Of a stretch of 64,000 bases of DNA, positions 51,315 through 61,235 are shown one piece after another. The stretch covers positions 1,531,105 to 1,595,104 of the forward strand of contig NZ_KB913017.1 in assembly GCF_000383975.1 (NCBI RefSeq), in the 5' to 3' direction. Below the pieces are notes generated by a model. That model was not told where the DNA came from and did no database searches. It worked only from the letters and a program-made list of their open reading frames with translations. Positions within the stretch are counted from its first letter, which is position 1. Each line of letters opens with the position of its first letter. The translations under genes were made by a program, and so were the position numbers. The DNA is from Natronorubrum tibetense GA33 (lineage in GTDB: Archaea > Halobacteriota > Halobacteria > Halobacteriales > Natrialbaceae).

Positions 51315-51438
51315 TCGTCCTCAGCGTTGCCGTCCCCTTGCGAAGTGAGCGAGCGCTCTTCGAGCGATTGCAGTACACCTCGAGACCGACAGCTCCCATC
51401 GGCTGATTCGGAAACTAAACCATAACTTTAACAATTGC

Positions 51439-51456
51439 ACTTTCAAAACTGAAAGT
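51439..51456. promoter_or_regulatory. ACTTTCA-AAAC-TGAAAGT inverted repeat
   Basis: Seven-base perfect arms with a four-base spacer in the gene-free region upstream of the ABC importer. Candidate operator or hairpin. Confidence 0.4.
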
Positions 51457-51666
51457 TAGGTTGTATGAGCGGAGACAAGAAACGGCTGATCACCCACGGA
51501 GCCGTCCCAACGCGACATCCCTCCACGATCGATCCGAGACGTATTGGCCCTCGCCACCGTTCGCTCAGCGTTCTGTTCGGTTCTCGACCGCGAACGATGG
51601 CCCGTCAGCGATGGCGACTCGAGTCCCGACGAGCTATTAATAATATAGAATAAAGAATTAATAGCA

Positions 51667-51673
51667 TTTATTA
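51667..51673 (+). promoter_or_regulatory. TATA box of dppA-like gene
   Basis: TTTATTA centred 26 nt upstream of the ATG at 51696, inside a strongly AT-rich stretch. Confidence 0.6.
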
Positions 51674-51695
51674 GAATAATAGACCAGTTAGTAAT

Positions 51696-53240
51696 ATGGT
51701 GAACACGACACTCTCACGACGACGATTGCTCGGCGGACTGGCTGCTGGCAGTGTCGCCGGTATCGCCGGCTGTGCGTCCAGTGCTGACGACGATACGGCG
51801 TTTACGATTATCCCGCACATGGATCCGACGGGGACCGGTGACTTCTGGGAGACGTGGGGCGGGATGACGCCCTACTGGACTCGAGTCATCGAACCGCTGG
51901 TGTGGGGAACCGACGATATGCAACCCAAGCCGTGGCTCGCGACCGACTGGACGGCGACCGACGACACGACGTGGGTGTTCGAACTCCGCGAGGGGGTCAC
52001 CTTTCACAACGGCGCAGAGATGACCGCAGACGACGTCGTCCACTCCTTCGAAGAAGACATCCTGACCGAGCGCGGCGATTTCGTCCACGGCTGGCTGCAT
52101 CTCGAGCCCGGCAGCGTAACGAAAATCGACGACTACACCGTCGAATTCGAAAACACGGAGCCGTTCTCTGGGTTCCCCGGAACGATCGCCCACAACATGA
52201 TCGATATTCAGCCGCCCGAGGCCGACCGACGGGCCAGTGAGATTATCGGCACCGGACCGTTTACGTTCGAGGAGAAAACTGACGGTCAGCAGCTCCGAGT
52301 CGAACGCTTCGACGACTACTGGGGCGGTGATGTAGAGCCGACAGAACTCACGTTCCGGGCCGCCGAAGACGTGATGACCCGGACGGACCTCCTCGCGTCC
52401 GGCGAGGCCGACATCATCATCGATCCGGCGAAGAGCCGCGTCGGCTCGCTTCGTGACCGCGACGATATCAGCCTCGAGACGGCCCAGTCATCGGGATCGA
52501 ACTTCGTCTCGATCAACATCCACCGTGAGCCGACGGACGACGCCGACCTCCGGCGGGCGCTCAACTACGCCATTTCACAGGCCGGAATGGTCGAGACGAT
52601 ACTCGAGGGGATCGGCGAACCCGCCCGCGGCCCGGTCTCGACGGTGATCGACTGGGCGGCGTTCGACGAACTCCCGGCCTACGAGCGTGACCGAGACGCC
52701 GCCCGCGACCTCGTCGACCAGTCGTCGTACAACGGCGAGGAGCTCTCCATTCTCGTCGAGAACGATATGGACGACGGCCGGGACATCGTCCAGATCCTCC
52801 AATCGGACTTCGAGAAGATCGGCGTCGAGGTCGACGTCGAGGTGCTCGAGCGCGCGGCGGTGAGCGATCGGACCGATCAGGGCGAGTTCCACCTCGAGGT
52901 GGGGGGCTCGCAGTCGAACAGTCCGGCGGCGGACTACATTATGTGGGAGAACTTCCACACGTTGGGTATCAGTAACAAGGATCTGTACGATGCCGAGGGG
53001 ACGGGGTTGTACAACCTCGGTGGCGAGGTCGACGACCTGATCGAAACGGGCTTCCAGTCCACCGATCCCGAGGAGAAACGCGAGGCGTACGTCGAGGCGC
53101 AACGTCGGATGATGGAGGAGGCGGTCGTCATTCCGCTGTTCTACCAGGAGTACGTCGTCGCCGCGGACGCCGATATCGACGGCATCGATCTCCACCCCAT
53201 CGATCGCCTCGTCGAGTGGCGAACCCTGACCAGCGCGTAG
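51696..53240 (+). CDS. Dipeptide/oligopeptide/nickel ABC importer substrate-binding lipoprotein
   Basis: 514 residues of the SBP_bac_5 family. Tat signal LSRRRLLGG, lipobox IAGC with Cys26. The mature protein has the family cues WEPLV-like EPLVWGT near the start, FELREGVTFHNGAEMTADDVVHSFE, IGTGPFTFEEK, and the late DDADLRRALNYAISQAGMVETILEG. It captures a peptide or metal chelate and passes it to the two permeases encoded just downstream (one base gap, 53242). The ligand is not determinable. Possible dppA. Confidence 0.9.
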   Translation: MVNTTLSRRRLLGGLAAGSVAGIAGCASSADDDTAFTIIPHMDPTGTGDFWETWGGMTPYWTRVIEPLVWGTDDMQPKPWLATDWTATDDTTWVFELREGVTFHNGAEMTADDVVHSFEEDILTERGDFVHGWLHLEPGSVTKIDDYTVEFENTEPFSGFPGTIAHNMIDIQPPEADRRASEIIGTGPFTFEEKTDGQQLRVERFDDYWGGDVEPTELTFRAAEDVMTRTDLLASGEADIIIDPAKSRVGSLRDRDDISLETAQSSGSNFVSINIHREPTDDADLRRALNYAISQAGMVETILEGIGEPARGPVSTVIDWAAFDELPAYERDRDAARDLVDQSSYNGEELSILVENDMDDGRDIVQILQSDFEKIGVEVDVEVLERAAVSDRTDQGEFHLEVGGSQSNSPAADYIMWENFHTLGISNKDLYDAEGTGLYNLGGEVDDLIETGFQSTDPEEKREAYVEAQRRMMEEAVVIPLFYQEYVVAADADIDGIDLHPIDRLVEWRTLTSA

Positions 53241-53241
53241 G

Positions 53242-54186
53242 ATGTACCACTACCTCGTCTCTCGACTCGCGACATCGCTCGTCGTCCTCTTTGGCGTCTC
53301 GGTCGTCACTTACGGGTTGGTCTTTTTGACCCCCGGCGACCCCGCCAGAACCATCCTTCGCCAGCAACTCGAGCGCCAACCCTCCCAGGCCGAAGTCGAG
53401 GCGTTCCGGGCCGAACAGGGTCTCGACGAGCCGATTCCGATCCAGTATCTCGACTGGCTCTCGGACGCGTTGCGCGGCGACCTCGGCACGTCCTACTACA
53501 CCGACACTGCGGTGACGACGCTCATTCTCGATGCGCTCCCGCTAACGCTCGAGTTGGCCGCCGCGTCGATGGTGGTCGCGCTCGCGCTGGCGATTCCGAC
53601 CGGCGTATTGAGCGCCGTCCACCGCGGTACGTCCGTCGACTACGCGAGCCAACTTGGCGCCTTGGTCGGCGTCTCGATGCCGAACTTCTGGCTGGGCTAC
53701 CTGCTCATCATGGTGTTCGCACTGACCCTTGGCGTTCTCCCGGTCGCCGGTGCGGGAAGCGTCGGCCAACTCGTCCTCCCGGCGATCACCCTCGGGACCG
53801 GCATGGCCGCCATCGTCACCCGACTGGTCAGAACGTCGATGCTCGAGGTACTGGACGAGGAGTACGTCGATACGGCCCGATCGAAGGGGCTTCGCGAACG
53901 GATCGTGATCTACAAACACGCGCTTCGGAACGCGCTTATCCCCGTCGTGACGATCGTCGGGCTCCAGTTCGGCTCCCTGCTCAACGGCGCGGTCGTCGTC
54001 GAAATCGTCTTCCAGCGGCCGGGACTCGGCATGCTGCTCGTCGACGCCGTCTTCGACCGCAACTACCCTATCGTCCAGGGAATCGCGCTGTTCACCGCCG
54101 TGATCTTCGTCGCGACGAACCTGCTGGTCGACGTCACTTACCGGTATCTCGACCCGCGCGTCACGCTCGGGGGTGAGACGCCGTGA
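53242..54186 (+). CDS. ABC importer permease, DppB/OppB family
   Basis: 314 residues, six helices. The EAA loop is RLVRTSMLEVLDEEYVDTARSKGL, with the typical FGVSVVTYGLVFLTPGDPARTILR at the N-terminus. It starts one base after the stop of the binding protein gene and overlaps the second permease by the GTGA stop/start. It forms the inner-membrane channel with DppC. Confidence 0.93.
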   Translation: MYHYLVSRLATSLVVLFGVSVVTYGLVFLTPGDPARTILRQQLERQPSQAEVEAFRAEQGLDEPIPIQYLDWLSDALRGDLGTSYYTDTAVTTLILDALPLTLELAAASMVVALALAIPTGVLSAVHRGTSVDYASQLGALVGVSMPNFWLGYLLIMVFALTLGVLPVAGAGSVGQLVLPAITLGTGMAAIVTRLVRTSMLEVLDEEYVDTARSKGLRERIVIYKHALRNALIPVVTIVGLQFGSLLNGAVVVEIVFQRPGLGMLLVDAVFDRNYPIVQGIALFTAVIFVATNLLVDVTYRYLDPRVTLGGETP

Positions 54187-55112
54187 GTGAGTCGAACGGG
54201 ACGCTCGAGTCGGGCGCCCGACGCCGCTACGAACGCGCGCTGGGACGCTATCGGTCGGCTTGCAACTCCCGTGCGGTCGCGACGTTCTGTTCGAGTCCGC
54301 TCAACGTCGCGGGACTGGGTATCGTTGCGGCGATAACGGTTGCGGCCGTTCTCGGTCCGATTTTCGCCCCCTACGAGCCGGCGAGCCAGGACCTCGCGAA
54401 CCGGCTGCAGGGTCCGTCGCTGGCGCATCCGTTCGGGACTGATCAGCTCGGCCGGGACGTCTTCTCGAGAGTGCTCCACGGCGCGCGACTCTCGCTCGGA
54501 ATCGCCGTCGTGGTTACCGCGATCAGACTCGTGCTCGGAACGACGATCGGGCTGGTCGCGGGCTACGCCGGCGGCTGGGTCGACGAGGCCCTGATGCGGC
54601 TTGTCGACGTCCAACTCGCGTTTCCGGGACTGATCCTCGCGCTGGTGATCGCCGGCGTTCTCGGACCGAGCCTCCGAAACGTGATGATCGCGCTCGCGGC
54701 CGTCGGCTGGGCCTCGTACGCGCGGATCGTCCGTGGGAGCGTCCTTTCGACCAGAGAACGCGAGTTCGTCCAGGCCGCACAGCTGATGGGCGTCTCGCGC
54801 GTTCGGATCACGATCAGACATCTCCTGCCGAACGTCGCCAGCCCGGTTATCGTCCTCGCCACGCTGAACATGGGAACGGTCATCCTCGGAACGGCCGGGC
54901 TCTCCTTCATCGGACTCGGTGCGCAGCCGCCCACGCCGGAGTGGGGAACGATGCTCTCGGCCGGCCGGTACCACCTCCGGGACGCCTGGTGGATCGCGAA
55001 CGCGCCGGGCGTCGCGATCATGCTTACCGTCCTCGGATTCAACCTGCTCGGTGACGGTCTGCGCGACGTTCTCGACCCGAAACACGATCCTACCCCCGAA
55101 AAATCCGCCTGA
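54183..55112 (+). CDS. ABC importer permease, DppC/OppC family
   Basis: 309 residues, about six helices, with the EAA loop REREFVQAAQLMGVSRVRITIRHLLPN and the N-terminal GPIFAPYEPASQDLANRLQGPSLAHPFGTDQLGRDVFSRVLHGARLSL typical of DppC. It starts at a GTG overlapping the dppB stop, so it is translationally coupled. Partner of the permease encoded upstream. Confidence 0.93.
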   Translation: MSESNGTLESGARRRYERALGRYRSACNSRAVATFCSSPLNVAGLGIVAAITVAAVLGPIFAPYEPASQDLANRLQGPSLAHPFGTDQLGRDVFSRVLHGARLSLGIAVVVTAIRLVLGTTIGLVAGYAGGWVDEALMRLVDVQLAFPGLILALVIAGVLGPSLRNVMIALAAVGWASYARIVRGSVLSTREREFVQAAQLMGVSRVRITIRHLLPNVASPVIVLATLNMGTVILGTAGLSFIGLGAQPPTPEWGTMLSAGRYHLRDAWWIANAPGVAIMLTVLGFNLLGDGLRDVLDPKHDPTPEKSA

Positions 55113-55118
55113 CAATCC

Positions 55119-57311
55119 ATGCGTGATCTCCTCACCGTCGAAAACCTTCACACGCAGTTTCGAACCCGCGAGGGAACCGTTCGCGCCGTCGACGGCGTTT
55201 CCTTCAGCGTCGACGACGGCGAGACCGTCGGTATCGTCGGCGAAAGCGGCTGTGGCAAGTCCGTCACCGCCCGCTCGATCGTCGGCCTACAGGATCCCGG
55301 CGAGATCGTCGCGGGATCGATTCGACTGGACGGCACGAACGTTCCCGAGGCGACCGATCGACAACTCAGGAAACTCCGCGGTGACACCGTGTCGATGGTG
55401 TTTCAGGATCCGACCCAGACGCTGAACCCGGTGTTCGATGTCGGCGAGCAGATCGCCGAGTCGCTCAGCGTTCACGACGATCCCGACTCGCAGCGATTGC
55501 TCGACTACCTGCACGCACCCCTGTTCAGCCGCCGATCGAAGTGGGAAGACCACCGCGAGCGCGCTGTCGACCTCATGGAGCAGGTCGGCATCGCGAGTCC
55601 CGAAGACCGGGTCGACGCCTATCCGCACGAACTCTCCGGCGGCATGCGCCAGCGCGCCGGTCTCGCCATCGCGCTGGCGTCAGATCCCGACTTGCTGATC
55701 GCCGACGAACCGACGACGGCGCTGGATACGACGACACAGGCACAGATCTTAGCGCGGCTTCGCCGGCTCAGCGACGACCGCGGAATGGCCCTGCTCCTGA
55801 TCACGCACGACCTCGGTGTCGTCGCCGACATCTGCGATCGGGTCGTCGTGATGTATGGCGGGCAAGTGATGGAGACTGGACCGACCGACCGCGTCCTCGA
55901 GGACCCGCGCCACCCCTACACGCGGGCGTTGCTCGAGTGTCTGACCCGGACTACCGACCGAAAGCAGCGGCTGCCGACCATCGAGGGTACCGTTCCGGAA
56001 CGAGTCGGCGAACAGTCGGGCTGTCCGTTCGCGTCCCGCTGCCCGTCGGCGACCGACGCCTGTCTGTCCGGTGAGATTCCCACTGTGGATCTCGTTGACG
56101 GCAGCGCGACCTGTGGCGAACCGATCGTGTTCGAACCGTCCGAGTGCGCCGCTGGAGGTACGGACGATTCGCTCGAGTCGGCCACACCCGTCGCGAGCGC
56201 CTCGACGACGGCTGGCACGTCGGCTGTCTCGGCTGCCGCGGAATCCGTCCCGACTGACCGTTCGCAGTCCCGGCCGGGTGGGACCTCGGCCGACGACCGG
56301 CTCGGGCCGTCGGACTCGAATGCGAGTTCAGCTCCGGCGGGAGACCAACCGGTCGTCGCCCTCGAGGGCGTATCGAAACGGTTCTCGCTCGACGATGGGG
56401 TGTTCGACCGCGTCTTCGGACGGACGCGAGACCTGCAGGCGGTCGACGATGTCAGCCTCGAGATCGGTGCCGGCGAGACGCTCGGCCTCGTCGGCGAGAG
56501 TGGGAGCGGCAAGTCCACGCTCGCGAACCTCGTCACCGGTCTCGAGGCACCGACGAGCGGCGAGGTCCGTCTCGACGGCGTTCCCGTCGGTCCCGCGGGC
56601 GACCGCTCGCCGGACACGCTCGCCGACATCGGCGTCGTCTTCCAGAACCCTCACTCGAGTCTCAACCCCCGGATGACAGTCGAACGGACGATCACCGAAC
56701 CGTTGCGGGCGCGAGGGTGGGACGAGGGTCGTCGACGGGAGCGGGTCAGCCACCTCCTCGAGGTAGTGGGTCTCTCGGAGCGCTACGCGAGCCAGTATCC
56801 ACACGAGCTCTCCGGCGGCCAGATCCAGCGGGTCGCGATCGCGCGGGCGATCGCCCTCGACCCGAAGTTGGTTGTTCTCGACGAACCCGTCTCCGCGCTC
56901 GACGTTTCGGTACAGGCTCGTATTCTCAACCTGTTGTTGGACCTCCAGCGCGACCTCGAGTTGACGTATCTCGTCATCTCCCACGATCTGGACGTGATCG
57001 AGCACGTTGCGGATCGGATCGCCGTCCTGTACCTCGGCGAACTGATGGAGGTCGGTCCCGCCGAAGCGGTGTTCGAGCGGCCGGCCCATCCCTACACGGC
57101 GGCGCTGCTCGAGGCGATTCCGTCGCTCGGCGGAAGTGGGTCGGGATCGGTCGGCTTCGAGGGCCCGATCCCGAGTCCCCTCGACGCGCCGAGTGGCTGT
57201 CCGTTCCGCACGCGGTGTCCGGACGCCGAACCGAAATGTGGCGACGTCCGTCCGGACTGGACTCGAGCCGGGCCGGCCCGATCGAAGTGTCACTTTCCGC
57301 TCGAGCGGTGA
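55119..57311 (+). CDS. Fused DppD-DppF ATPase for the ABC importer
   Basis: 730 residues with two complete ATP-binding cassettes. The first has Walker A GESGCGKS near residues 41-48, signature [13 protein letters not shown] and Walker [13 protein letters not shown]. The second has Walker [10 protein letters not shown] near 455, signature [13 protein letters not shown] and Walker [13 protein letters not shown]. Each half ends with the oligopeptide-transporter motif [15 protein letters not shown] / [16 protein letters not shown] variable Ser/Thr/Pro linker of about 70 residues joins them. It replaces the usual separate dppD and dppF genes. Confidence 0.94.
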   Translation: MRDLLTVENLHTQFRTREGTVRAVDGVSFSVDDGETVGIVGESGCGKSVTARSIVGLQDPGEIVAGSIRLDGTNVPEATDRQLRKLRGDTVSMVFQDPTQTLNPVFDVGEQIAESLSVHDDPDSQRLLDYLHAPLFSRRSKWEDHRERAVDLMEQVGIASPEDRVDAYPHELSGGMRQRAGLAIALASDPDLLIADEPTTALDTTTQAQILARLRRLSDDRGMALLLITHDLGVVADICDRVVVMYGGQVMETGPTDRVLEDPRHPYTRALLECLTRTTDRKQRLPTIEGTVPERVGEQSGCPFASRCPSATDACLSGEIPTVDLVDGSATCGEPIVFEPSECAAGGTDDSLESATPVASASTTAGTSAVSAAAESVPTDRSQSRPGGTSADDRLGPSDSNASSAPAGDQPVVALEGVSKRFSLDDGVFDRVFGRTRDLQAVDDVSLEIGAGETLGLVGESGSGKSTLANLVTGLEAPTSGEVRLDGVPVGPAGDRSPDTLADIGVVFQNPHSSLNPRMTVERTITEPLRARGWDEGRRRERVSHLLEVVGLSERYASQYPHELSGGQIQRVAIARAIALDPKLVVLDEPVSALDVSVQARILNLLLDLQRDLELTYLVISHDLDVIEHVADRIAVLYLGELMEVGPAEAVFERPAHPYTAALLEAIPSLGGSGSGSVGFEGPIPSPLDAPSGCPFRTRCPDAEPKCGDVRPDWTRAGPARSKCHFPLER

Positions 57312-57473
57312 CGGGAGAGGGCGACGGCGTTCACAGCGCACCGATCCGTCCGACGCGACGACCGTCTCCCACGCTCCGGAATCGGTTCCCGCCACGGTGA
57401 GAGCCGGCGAGGGGTCTTACACCTGCGACGCCACCGTAGACAATTTTTGCCGCCCCTCCCAACAACGGAAGGG

Positions 57474-57479
57474 TTTACC
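57474..57479 (+). promoter_or_regulatory. TATA-like box of serA
   Basis: TTTACC about 24-29 nt upstream of the ATG at 57503, after a T-rich tract. Confidence 0.45.
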
Positions 57480-57502
57480 TGCTCCACACGATTGTCTCGC
57501 GC

Positions 57503-59089
57503 ATGAAGGTTCTCGTCACGGATCCGATCGCTGATGCGGGTCTGGACGTACTCAGAGACGCTGGCCACGAGGTCGAGACAGCCTACGAAATCGAGGGTGC
57601 GGATCTCCTCGAGGCGGTATCCGACGCCCACGGACTGATCGTCCGCTCGGGCACCGAAGTCACCGACGAGGTTCTCGAGGCGGCCGAAGAACTCGTCATC
57701 GTCGGCCGCGCCGGTATCGGCGTCGACAACATCGATATCGAGGCCGCCACGGACAACGGTGTTATCGTTGCCAACGCTCCCGAGGGGAACGTTCGTGCGG
57801 CCTCCGAACACACCGTCGCGATGACGTTCGCGGCCGCCCGCTCGATCCCGCAGGCTCACATCCGCCTGAAGAACGGCGAGTGGGCCAAAAGCGAGTATCT
57901 CGGCGCCGAACTCGACACCAAGACGCTCGGCATCGTCGGACTCGGCCGCGTCGGCCAGGAGGTCGCCAAGAAACTCGACTCGCTGGGCATGGATCTCGTC
58001 GCCTTCGACCCCTATATCTCCGAAGAGCGCGCCGACCGTCTCGGCGCCGAACTCGTCGACTTCGAACCGTGTATCGAGCGCGCCGATTTCCTGACCATCC
58101 ACACGCCGCTGACGCCCGAGACGGAGGGCATGATCGGCGAGGACGAACTCGACCTCTTGGAGGGCGGCTACATCGTCAACGTCGGCCGCGGTGGCATCAT
58201 TCAGGAGGACGCTCTTGCCGCGAAAGTCGAGGACGGCACCCTCGCCGGCGCTGCACTGGACGTCTTCGCCGAGGAACCGCTCTCGGCGGACTCGCCACTG
58301 CTCGAGCACGAGGACATCATCGTCACGCCCCACCTCGGCGCGTCGACCGAGGCCGCCCAGGAGAACGTCGCGACCTCGACGGCCGAACAGGTCAGCGCCG
58401 CACTCGTCGGAGATCCCGTCGCGAACGCCCTGAACGCCCCCTCGATCGACGAGGCCGCGTTCCCTCGCCTCGAGCCCTATATCGACATCGCCGAGACGGC
58501 CGGCAAGGTCGCCGCGCAACTGCTCGAGGGCCGCATCGAAGACATCGAGATCACCTACGAGGGTGACATCGCCGACGAGGACGTCGAGTTCGTCACCGCC
58601 TCCGCGTTAAAGGGCGTCTTCGAACCGCTCGAGTGGCAGGTCAACGCCGTCAACGCGCCACAGATCGCCGAAGATCGGGGCGTCGACGTGACGGAATCGA
58701 AAACGCGGCAGGCCGAGGACTTCCAGAGCCTGATCTCAGTCACCGTCAGCAACGACGACGATTCGGTGACGGTCGACGGCACCCTCTTTGCGGGCGACGA
58801 CCCGCGGATCGTCCGCGTCGACGGCTACCGCGTCGATGCCATCCCCCACGGCAAGATGGTCGTCACGCGAAACACCGACGAACCCGGTGTCATCGGCCTC
58901 ATCGGATCCGTCATGGGCGGCCACGACGTCAACATCGCCGGCATGTTCAACGCCCGCGAGACCATCGGCGGTGAGGCGCTGACGGTGTACAACGTCGATA
59001 GTCAGGTCCCCGACGACGCGAAGGCAGAACTCGAGGAAGACGACCGGATCATCGGCATCAACTACATCACGCTGAACGGGCAGAACTGA
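57503..59089 (+). CDS. serA: D-3-phosphoglycerate dehydrogenase
   Basis: 528 residues, the long form. NAD-binding GLGRVGQEVAKKL (about 152), the active-site region GRGGIIQEDAL and PHLGASTEAAQ with His, then an intervening ASB-type domain and a C-terminal ACT domain with VVTRNTDEPGVIGLIGSVMGGHDVNIAGM that may respond to serine. It oxidises 3-phosphoglycerate in serine synthesis. SerB lies 11 kb upstream. The ATG at 57503 is a normal start. Confidence 0.95.
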   Translation: MKVLVTDPIADAGLDVLRDAGHEVETAYEIEGADLLEAVSDAHGLIVRSGTEVTDEVLEAAEELVIVGRAGIGVDNIDIEAATDNGVIVANAPEGNVRAASEHTVAMTFAAARSIPQAHIRLKNGEWAKSEYLGAELDTKTLGIVGLGRVGQEVAKKLDSLGMDLVAFDPYISEERADRLGAELVDFEPCIERADFLTIHTPLTPETEGMIGEDELDLLEGGYIVNVGRGGIIQEDALAAKVEDGTLAGAALDVFAEEPLSADSPLLEHEDIIVTPHLGASTEAAQENVATSTAEQVSAALVGDPVANALNAPSIDEAAFPRLEPYIDIAETAGKVAAQLLEGRIEDIEITYEGDIADEDVEFVTASALKGVFEPLEWQVNAVNAPQIAEDRGVDVTESKTRQAEDFQSLISVTVSNDDDSVTVDGTLFAGDDPRIVRVDGYRVDAIPHGKMVVTRNTDEPGVIGLIGSVMGGHDVNIAGMFNARETIGGEALTVYNVDSQVPDDAKAELEEDDRIIGINYITLNGQN

Positions 59090-59106
59090 GCGGCCCGTTC
59101 GGCTCG

Positions 59107-59111
59107 TTTTT
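59107..59111 (+). terminator. T-tract after serA
   Basis: A TTTTT run 18 bases after the stop codon, followed by a second TTTT run, a plausible archaeal terminator. Confidence 0.4.
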
Positions 59112-59168
59112 GCGGTCTTTTGTGGAACTGGCTCCGTGTGCGATCGCGGGATACCGTCGGGACAGTGC

Positions 59169-59681
59169 TCAGTACCGGAAGATCGCGGTCGCGATGCCAA
59201 TCGTCTGCCCGATGTTTACCAAGCTGAGTCCCGCGACCAGCACGCCGGTATCGCTCCCGGCCAGCGAGGAGCTGGCGTAGACGAGCAGGCCGAGGACGCT
59301 GAGAACAGCCCCGAGGAGGTAGCGCCGCGGCGCCTCGGCGACGTGTTGACTCGTGTAGGCAAGCCCTGCAGCCGGGATGAGCATCCAGCCAGCGAGGCTG
59401 AGTGCGAAAAGTGGCGTCGCCACCGCCGGGACCAGAAAGCCGATAGCACCGGCCAGGGTGACGGCGAGGCCGGCGAGCAGCACGCGTCGCCACGCGAGCA
59501 AGACGCCGCGATCCATCACCGACCACGAGAGGACGGTGAAGCCGACGATGATCACCGCCATCACGAGATGGGCGACGAATAGGGCGTGCTCGCTCGCGAG
59601 ATCGAGGTGGACGGCGGTGACGAACGTCCACGCGAGCGGAACGAGGATAATGGGGCCGTTTTCCCGAAGCCGACGGAGCAT
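59169..59681 (-). CDS. Multi-pass membrane protein, hypothetical
   Basis: 170 residues with about five to six predicted helices (IILVPLAWTFVTAVHL, ALFVAHLVMAVIIVGFTVLSW, VLLAGLAVTLAGAIGFLVP, PLFALSLAGWMLIPAAGLAYT, YLLGAVLSVLGLLVYAS, GLSLVNIGQTIGIA). The ATG at 59681 was chosen; the frame further up to 59954 is arginine-rich shadow. No family was recognised. Confidence 0.65.
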   Translation of the reverse strand: MLRRLRENGPIILVPLAWTFVTAVHLDLASEHALFVAHLVMAVIIVGFTVLSWSVMDRGVLLAWRRVLLAGLAVTLAGAIGFLVPAVATPLFALSLAGWMLIPAAGLAYTSQHVAEAPRRYLLGAVLSVLGLLVYASSSLAGSDTGVLVAGLSLVNIGQTIGIATAIFRY

Positions 59682-59805
59682 GTGTCTTCCTACGGACTGG
59701 CCCGTCACAGTTGTTGTGCCGATCTCACGCCCCTCCGGAACCCGTCCGGTGGACGCCCACGGAACTGCACCACGGCCGTCGGATCGTCGCTGACCGCCGG
59801 GTTGG

Positions 59806-60609
59806 TCAGGCGATTCCGAACCCGCCGAGAAGGAGTCGACCGCCGATGAGTGTAAGGAGCGCGAGCACGCCCCACCGCTGGGTTCGTTTCGAGAGATACG
59901 GCCGGACGCGCCGGCCTGCGAGGACGCCAGCGAGAGCCGGGATCGCAAGCGCAACCGAGAGCACGCCGATCGTCAGCGACGGATACAGGCCGAAAATCAC
60001 CGCCGCACCCACCCGAACGGCGTTGATGCCGACGAACACGAGTGCGAGGACGCCGACGAACAGCCCAGCCTCGAGGTCACGACTCCGGACGTAGGCGACG
60101 ACCTGCACGCCGACGTTCGTCGCGCCGAAGACGACCCCCGAGACGGTGCCGAGGCCGACCATCATCCCCGGCCGTTCGACGAAACAGCGATCCTCGAGCG
60201 CGGCGCGTCCGGGGATCGGAATCGCCCGCTGTGTCGCCCCGACGTACGCGAGCGTCACGAACCCGAGCGTGATCGTCAGCGGATCGGCCGGGATCGACTC
60301 GAGTGCGGCCATGCCGACGAGCGTGCCGACGAGGGTCGCCACCACGTAGGGCCAGAAGCGCCGGCTGCACGAGCGGATAGCGTCGGCCTCGAGTTCACCA
60401 AGCAGTGAGACGTTCGTCGCGAGAATCGGGACGATCATCAGCACGACCGCGACCGAAGGATCAACGACGGTCGCCAGCGCCATCGTCCCGACGAGGGCAA
60501 AGCCGAAGCCAGCGATGCCGGTAACGACGCCGGCCAGGAGAAGTGTTATGAGGACGAATGCGGCGGTCGTCGGATCGACGGCTCCGATAACCGCGTGCTG
60601 TGAGAACAC
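59806..60609 (-). CDS. TauE/SafE (DUF81) family sulfite/sulfonate exporter-like permease
   Basis: 267 residues from a GTG at 60609, with 8 predicted helices and a symmetric repeat: LLLAGVVTGIAGFGFALVGTMALATVVDPSVAV and LGTVSGVVFGATNVGVQVVAYVRSRDLEAG. This is the TauE/SafE fold, moving sulfite, sulfoacetate or related organosulfur anions. A longer frame starts at 60735 but the added residues are not membrane-like. Substrate not determinable. Confidence 0.85.
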   Translation of the reverse strand: MFSQHAVIGAVDPTTAAFVLITLLLAGVVTGIAGFGFALVGTMALATVVDPSVAVVLMIVPILATNVSLLGELEADAIRSCSRRFWPYVVATLVGTLVGMAALESIPADPLTITLGFVTLAYVGATQRAIPIPGRAALEDRCFVERPGMMVGLGTVSGVVFGATNVGVQVVAYVRSRDLEAGLFVGVLALVFVGINAVRVGAAVIFGLYPSLTIGVLSVALAIPALAGVLAGRRVRPYLSKRTQRWGVLALLTLIGGRLLLGGFGIA

Positions 60610-60773
60610 GCTCGTCCGTCTCGTTCGCTCGCTTGGAACATAACCCTGCTCGTCCCTGTTGAAATCCTCACTACCTGATAGGCGTTGACTGCTGAACACG
60701 GAGGATGAGGTCAGCATACCGACTGGCCTACTCACCCGATCCTGTACTCGGGTGTGGCGGTGACTGAGGCTGC

Positions 60774-61142
60774 TTATCGAGCGTTGGATTTCATCTCCTC
60801 AGCAAACAGATATAGTGCAATCGCGGCAAGCCCGGCGCTGAGAATCCCGGTAACAATCCCGAACGCGAGGAACCGCATGCCACCAAGAACCCAGATAACG
60901 CCCAAGGCCCCGACGTGGAGAACACCAAGGAGGTACAGAATCGGATCCCAAAATCGAGTCAGAAACAACACAGCACCGAGAAGAAAACTGGCACCGATGA
61001 CGAAAAACGTCGATTGACTCTCTATCTGGCCAATATAGAGGTTTATCGCTGCAATACAGATCGACAGCAACAGGCCCGTCCAGTGGAGCCAGTTCCACGA
61101 GGAAACGTCCGCCATCACTCCACTGGACTCGGTGTCGCGCAT
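60774..61142 (-). CDS. Membrane protein, hypothetical
   Basis: 122 residues from the ATG at 61142, or 113 from the internal ATG at 61115, with four hydrophobic helices (WTGLLLSICIAAINLYIG, FFVIGASFLLGAVLFLTRFW, ILYLLGVLHVGALGVIWVL, LAFGIVTGILSAGLAAIALYL). It ends with a short charged tail. No family was recognised. The composition differs slightly from its neighbours, being more AT-rich. Confidence 0.6.
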   Translation of the reverse strand: MRDTESSGVMADVSSWNWLHWTGLLLSICIAAINLYIGQIESQSTFFVIGASFLLGAVLFLTRFWDPILYLLGVLHVGALGVIWVLGGMRFLAFGIVTGILSAGLAAIALYLFAEEMKSNAR

Positions 61143-61235
61143 GCGTCGAAATCTATGTTCACCGGATTAGTGAGTTTCCCTTCGATTGTCCAGAATACTT
61201 CGACAGATAGTGAACAGAACGCTATCCGAGTCGGA

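Larger units (their letters stand above)
51315..51695. other. Spacer with inverted repeat and AT-rich block before dppA
   Basis: 381 bases with an ACTTTCA-AAAC-TGAAAGT repeat at 51439-51456 and an AT-rich block at 51641-51695 that contains TTTATTA at 51667-51673 (TATA, 26 nt before the dppA ATG). An open frame of 62 codons (51465-51653) follows the inverted repeat, but it is basic, unlike haloarchaeal proteins, and lacks support. Confidence 0.5.

Noticed and set aside
51465-51653. 62-codon open frame after the ACTTTCA repeat
   Set aside because: Its basic, Arg-rich composition is opposite to haloarchaeal proteins, it has no family and no ribosome-binding or TATA context of its own.
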